From Firmicutes bacterium UBA2530 (GTDB taxonomy: Bacteria > Bacillota > Clostridia > Tissierellales > Sedimentibacteraceae), in contig DDNC01000002.1 of the NCBI GenBank assembly GCA_002340985.1, forward strand, positions 148,662 through 161,896: DNA of 13,235 bases. The letters run 5' to 3'. Below the pieces are notes generated by a model, which ran no database searches, was not told where the DNA came from, and saw only the letters and a list, made by a program, of their open reading frames with translations. The stretch's first letter is position 1, and every line of letters begins with the position of its first letter. Both the position numbers and the translations under genes were made by a program. This document shows positions 12,250-13,235 of the stretch, piece after piece.

Positions 12250-13235
12250 ATGGTTTTTTCAAGCATAACATTTTTATATTATTTTATGCCTGTGGTTACA
12301 GGCATATATTTTTTAAGTCCAAAAGATTTTAAAAATAGCGTATTGCTTTTTGCTTCCCTTGTTTTTTACGGATGGGGAGAACCTAAATATATAATATTCA
12401 TGGTAATATCAATATTGGTAAACTATATTTTAGGCTTGCTAATAGAAAAAAACGCCAATAATCCATGGAGGCGGCGGTGGCTTGTTGCTTCTGTGGTGTT
12501 TTCTCTGGGGATGCTTGGATATTTCAAGTACGCAGATTTCCTCATTGAAAATATAAACTATGCAACGGGATTGTCTATTCCTTTGCTGAAGGTGAGTTTA
12601 CCTATTGGTATAAGCTTTTATACATTTCAGATACTCAGCTATACCATTGATGTTTATCGAGGAGAGGCTCGGGCACAGAGAAGCCTGATTTCTTTGGCAA
12701 CCTATGTTGCGTTTTTTCCTCAGCTCATAGCGGGGCCTATTGTAAGGTATGTTGACATAGCCAAGGCTCTTGACTCAAGGCAGCACAGCATGGAAAATAC
12801 ACGCATAGGACTGCGCAGATTTTTATTCGGTATTTCTAAGAAGGTTCTTATTGCAAACACATTGGGTGAATTGTGTGCAATTTTCGCTGTAGCCCAGGAA
12901 AAGACAGTATTGTTTTACTGGATTTATGCCATAGCCTTTACGTTGCAGATATATTTTGACTTTTCAGGATATAGTGATATGGCAATCGGATTGGGGAGGA
13001 TATTTGGCTTTGAATTTCTTGAGAACTTCAACTATCCGTTTATTTCTAAAAGTATAACGGAATTCTGGAGGAGGTGGCATATGTCCTTGGGGTCATGGTT
13101 CAGGGACTATTTATATATCCCTTTAGGAGGAAATAGAACAAGTAAGCTCAGATGGCTCTTTAATATTTTTACCGTATGGTTTCTGACAGGATTGTGGCAT
13201 GGTGCTGCATGGAATTTTGTTATCTGGGGAGTTAT
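12250..13235 (+). CDS. MBOAT-family O-acyltransferase, AlgI/PatB-like (partial, runs off the window)
   Basis: The first 328 residues of a polytopic membrane-bound O-acyltransferase; the frame is open to the end of the window and the full family length is usually ~460-500. Recognisable blocks: LLFASLVFYGWGEPKYI (32-48), SLPIGISFYTFQILSYTIDVYRG, FFPQLIAGPIVRY, LQIYFDFSGYSDMAIGLGRIFGF, NFNYPFISKSITEFWRRWHMSLGSWFRDYLYIPLGGNR with H277, and the catalytic-histidine motif LWHGAAWNF with H317. Such proteins move acetyl groups across the membrane onto alginate, peptidoglycan, teichoic acid or exopolysaccharide, together with a secreted SGNH/DHHW-type partner that may lie beyond the window. The ATG at 12250 follows GAGGTGA (12239-12245). 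The acceptor polymer is unknown. Confidence 0.92.
   Translation, partial: MVFSSITFLYYFMPVVTGIYFLSPKDFKNSVLLFASLVFYGWGEPKYIIFMVISILVNYILGLLIEKNANNPWRRRWLVASVVFSLGMLGYFKYADFLIENINYATGLSIPLLKVSLPIGISFYTFQILSYTIDVYRGEARAQRSLISLATYVAFFPQLIAGPIVRYVDIAKALDSRQHSMENTRIGLRRFLFGISKKVLIANTLGELCAIFAVAQEKTVLFYWIYAIAFTLQIYFDFSGYSDMAIGLGRIFGFEFLENFNYPFISKSITEFWRRWHMSLGSWFRDYLYIPLGGNRTSKLRWLFNIFTVWFLTGLWHGAAWNFVIWGV

Overview
The window looks like a low-GC (roughly a third G+C) anaerobic Firmicute of class Clostridia. The evidence is strong AGGAGG-type ribosome binding sites before nearly every gene, a PerR/rubrerythrin oxygen-defence pair, a three-subunit molybdenum hydroxylase, a DUF4358 lipoprotein beside an MBOAT acyltransferase, and many membrane and regulatory genes of clostridial type. 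I cannot name the genus. No rRNA, tRNA, CRISPR array, insertion sequence or phage gene is visible, so this reads as ordinary chromosome.

Left part (1-4340). A possible 3' end of an upstream gene (1-122) is followed by a SprT-like zinc metalloprotein and a PrsW-type intramembrane protease, all on +. PrsW ends tail-to-tail, with a 4-bp overlap, on a YeiH-family (UPF0324) membrane transporter on -. A LysR regulator diverges from the transporter across an intergenic region carrying an inverted repeat of LysR-box shape, so it probably controls the transporter and itself. A flavodoxin-fold oxidoreductase with a four-cysteine cluster motif lies on - beyond it.

Middle (4245-6600). A gene-poor stretch of about 765 bp precedes an AraC-family regulator (GTG start) and a small DUF2000 protein. 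The 206-bp gap between these two appears to hold only the last ~48 codons of a transporter. Its stop codon overlaps the DUF2000 start as ATGA, which suggests a decayed middle gene. A 17-bp perfect hairpin at 6558-6600 serves as a bidirectional terminator.

Right part (6620-11312, all on -). Transcription runs right to left: perR, rubrerythrin, two tandem terminators, then FAD subunit, 2Fe-2S subunit and molybdopterin subunit of a xanthine dehydrogenase/aldehyde oxidase-type hydroxylase. The three hydroxylase genes overlap each other by 11 and 14 bp. perR has a near-consensus promoter with a PerR-box-like palindrome over its start point, which predicts peroxide-responsive autoregulation of perR and rubrerythrin.

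Right end (11400-13235, +). A promoter, a ~150-nt leader able to form two mutually exclusive stems, a DUF4358 lipoprotein and an AlgI/PatB-like MBOAT O-acyltransferase that runs off the window. The last two probably form one envelope-polymer modification unit.

The most interesting unexplained items are the leader RNA at 11541-11604, the transporter remnant at 5898-6044, and the operator-like palindromes in front of perR and the LysR/YeiH pair.
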